7,147 nt of DNA from Clostridiales bacterium (lineage in GTDB: Bacteria > Bacillota > Clostridia > Oscillospirales > Oscillospiraceae). A program made the translations under genes and the position numbers. Positions 6,616 through 7,147 of the stretch are shown here, in pieces. Each line of letters begins with the position of its first letter. Position 1 is the first letter of the stretch. Where the stretch lies: positions 1 through 7,147 of the forward strand of contig DYBL01000100.1 in NCBI GenBank assembly GCA_019418625.1. Direction: 5' to 3'. A model generated the notes under the pieces. The model made no database searches. It was not told the DNA's origin and saw only the letters and a program-made list of their open reading frames with translations.

Positions 6616-6645
6616 TTTCCCTTCCCGGGAAATTTATGGTACACT
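6616..6645 (+). promoter_or_regulatory. Candidate promoter of the yifB/comM gene with an embedded palindrome
   Basis: TACACT (6640-6645) preceded by TGG resembles an extended -10. The best -35 is TTTCCC (6616-6621) at 18 bases, which is weak. The perfect 10-base palindrome TTCCCGGGAA (6622-6631) falls in the spacer, where a bound protein could block polymerase. No better promoter is seen between 6526 and 6690 on this strand. Confidence 0.4.
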
Positions 6646-6654
6646 CAGGAAAAA

Positions 6655-6683
6655 CGGCGCGCCGCGCGCCGGTATGGAGGTGG
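6655..6683 (+). promoter_or_regulatory. GC hairpin and ribosome binding site before yifB/comM
   Basis: CGGCGCG (6655-6661) pairs with CGCGCCG (6665-6671) over a CCG loop, an all-GC 7-bp stem. If the TACACT promoter is used, the stem would lie at the very 5' end of the transcript. GGAGGTG (6676-6682) follows 4 bases later and is 9 bases from ATG 6690, but only a base or two from the in-frame ATG 6684. Start 6690 is therefore preferred. Confidence 0.55.
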
Positions 6684-6689
6684 ATGACC

Positions 6690-7147
6690 ATGGTGGTGTG
6701 CGTTCGGTCCCTGGGGCTTTCCGGCATCAGCGGGTACGCCGTCAGCGCCGAGTGCTTTCTCTCCGGCGGCCTGCCCGCCTTTGACATCGTGGGGCTGCCG
6801 GACACAGCCGTGCGGGAGGCCCGGGAGCGGGTGCGGGCGGCGGCGAAAAACTGCGGAGCCAAATTCCCCGTCAGCCGCATCACCGTAAATCTGGCCCCCG
6901 CCGGGGAGAAGAAAATGGGCACCGTGTACGACCTGCCCATTCTGGTGGGCGTGCTGGCTGCCGCCGGAGAGCTGCCGCCCCCGCCGCCGGACGCGGCCTT
7001 TCTGGGCGAGCTGTCCCTCACCGGGGCGGTACGTGCCGTGCCCGGCGTGCTGCCCATGGCTCTCAGCGCCCGGGACGCAGGCATCCGGACGCTGTTCGTC
7101 CCGGCGGAAAACGCCGCCGAGGCCACGCTGGCCCAGGGCCTCACCGT
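6690..7147 (+). CDS. yifB: YifB/ComM-family Mg-chelatase-like AAA+ ATPase, N-terminal part
   Basis: 152 residues are visible and the frame runs open through the window end; the family is about 500 residues, so around 350 are missing. The visible part is the ChlI-like N-terminal domain: GLSGISGYAVSAECFLSGGLP (9-29), DIVGLPDTAVREARERVRAA (32-51), FPVSRITVNLAPA (59-71), YDLPI (80-84) and FLGELSLTGAVRAVPGVL (104-121). The Walker A and B motifs of the AAA+ domain lie beyond the window. Gram-negative ComM is a hexameric branch-migration helicase that aids natural transformation; the Firmicute YifB role is less clear. In many clostridia this gene precedes dprA, which would be worth looking for downstream. 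The usual LAPAD reads LAPAG here, a small variation. The gene is divergent from nifJ and shares its control region. Confidence 0.93.
   Translation, partial: MVVCVRSLGLSGISGYAVSAECFLSGGLPAFDIVGLPDTAVREARERVRAAAKNCGAKFPVSRITVNLAPAGEKKMGTVYDLPILVGVLAAAGELPPPPPDAAFLGELSLTGAVRAVPGVLPMALSARDAGIRTLFVPAENAAEATLAQGLT

Noticed and set aside
6409..6689. Riboswitch or small RNA in the divergent control region
   Set aside because: Only short hairpins are seen; no T-box, SAM, TPP, cobalamin or similar conserved core was recognised, and the nifJ leader is only about 80 bases.
1..7147. CRISPR array, tRNA, rRNA, transposase or phage genes
   Set aside because: No regularly spaced repeats, cloverleaf-like sequences, rRNA segments or transposase/integrase motifs were seen on either strand.

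Overview
The window is GC-rich bacterial DNA with tightly packed genes. It most likely comes from an anaerobic, fermentative clostridium of the Oscillospiraceae type (Flavonifractor/Oscillibacter-like). This is inferred from a single-chain pyruvate:ferredoxin oxidoreductase, a MurT/GatD-type gene pair, strong AGGAGG ribosome sites, a sigma-A promoter in an AT-rich spacer, and GC-rich coding DNA. The species cannot be fixed from the sequence alone.

Layout. (1) Bases 3-2658, + strand, hold a compact operon: the 3' part of a metal-dependent cyclase/kynurenine-formamidase-like hydrolase, a MurT-like Mur ligase overlapping it by 4 bases, and a GatD-like class I glutamine-amidotransferase-fold protein 2 bases further on. 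A strong terminator closes the operon at 2671-2702. (2) Bases 2659-2880 are a convergent intergenic region with a terminator hairpin at each end. The two hairpins adjoin a 26-base imperfect inverted repeat (2696-2721 / 2809-2834), and a short direct repeat lies inside. (3) Bases 2881-6408, - strand, encode a full-length pyruvate:ferredoxin oxidoreductase (nifJ/por) with every catalytic and iron-sulfur residue in place. (4) Bases 6409-6689 are a divergent control region. It carries a near-perfect extended -10 promoter for nifJ, a Rex-like operator candidate beside it, and a weaker candidate promoter for the rightward gene. (5) Bases 6690-7147, + strand, encode the N-terminal part of a YifB/ComM-family Mg-chelatase-like AAA+ protein, cut by the window end.

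The most interesting element is the MurT-like/GatD-like pair. In Gram-positive bacteria MurT-GatD amidates the D-glutamate of lipid II: GatD splits glutamine with a Cys-His pair, completed by an Asp supplied by MurT. Here the fold, order and spacing of the pair are retained, but all three residues are changed (Cys to Gly94, His to Thr191, Asp to Glu357 of the MurT-like subunit), and the conserved KNPAGxN segment of MurT is replaced. The ligase half keeps its ATP P-loop, NADDP motif and four-cysteine zinc ribbon. This looks like a working Mur-type ligase with a glutaminase partner that can no longer split glutamine, cotranscribed with a hydrolase whose dinuclear metal site is intact. It may be an unassigned ligase system rather than ordinary lipid II amidation.

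The PFOR gene is ordinary central metabolism (pyruvate to acetyl-CoA, CO2 and reduced ferredoxin) and its control region looks built for strong, possibly redox-sensitive, expression.
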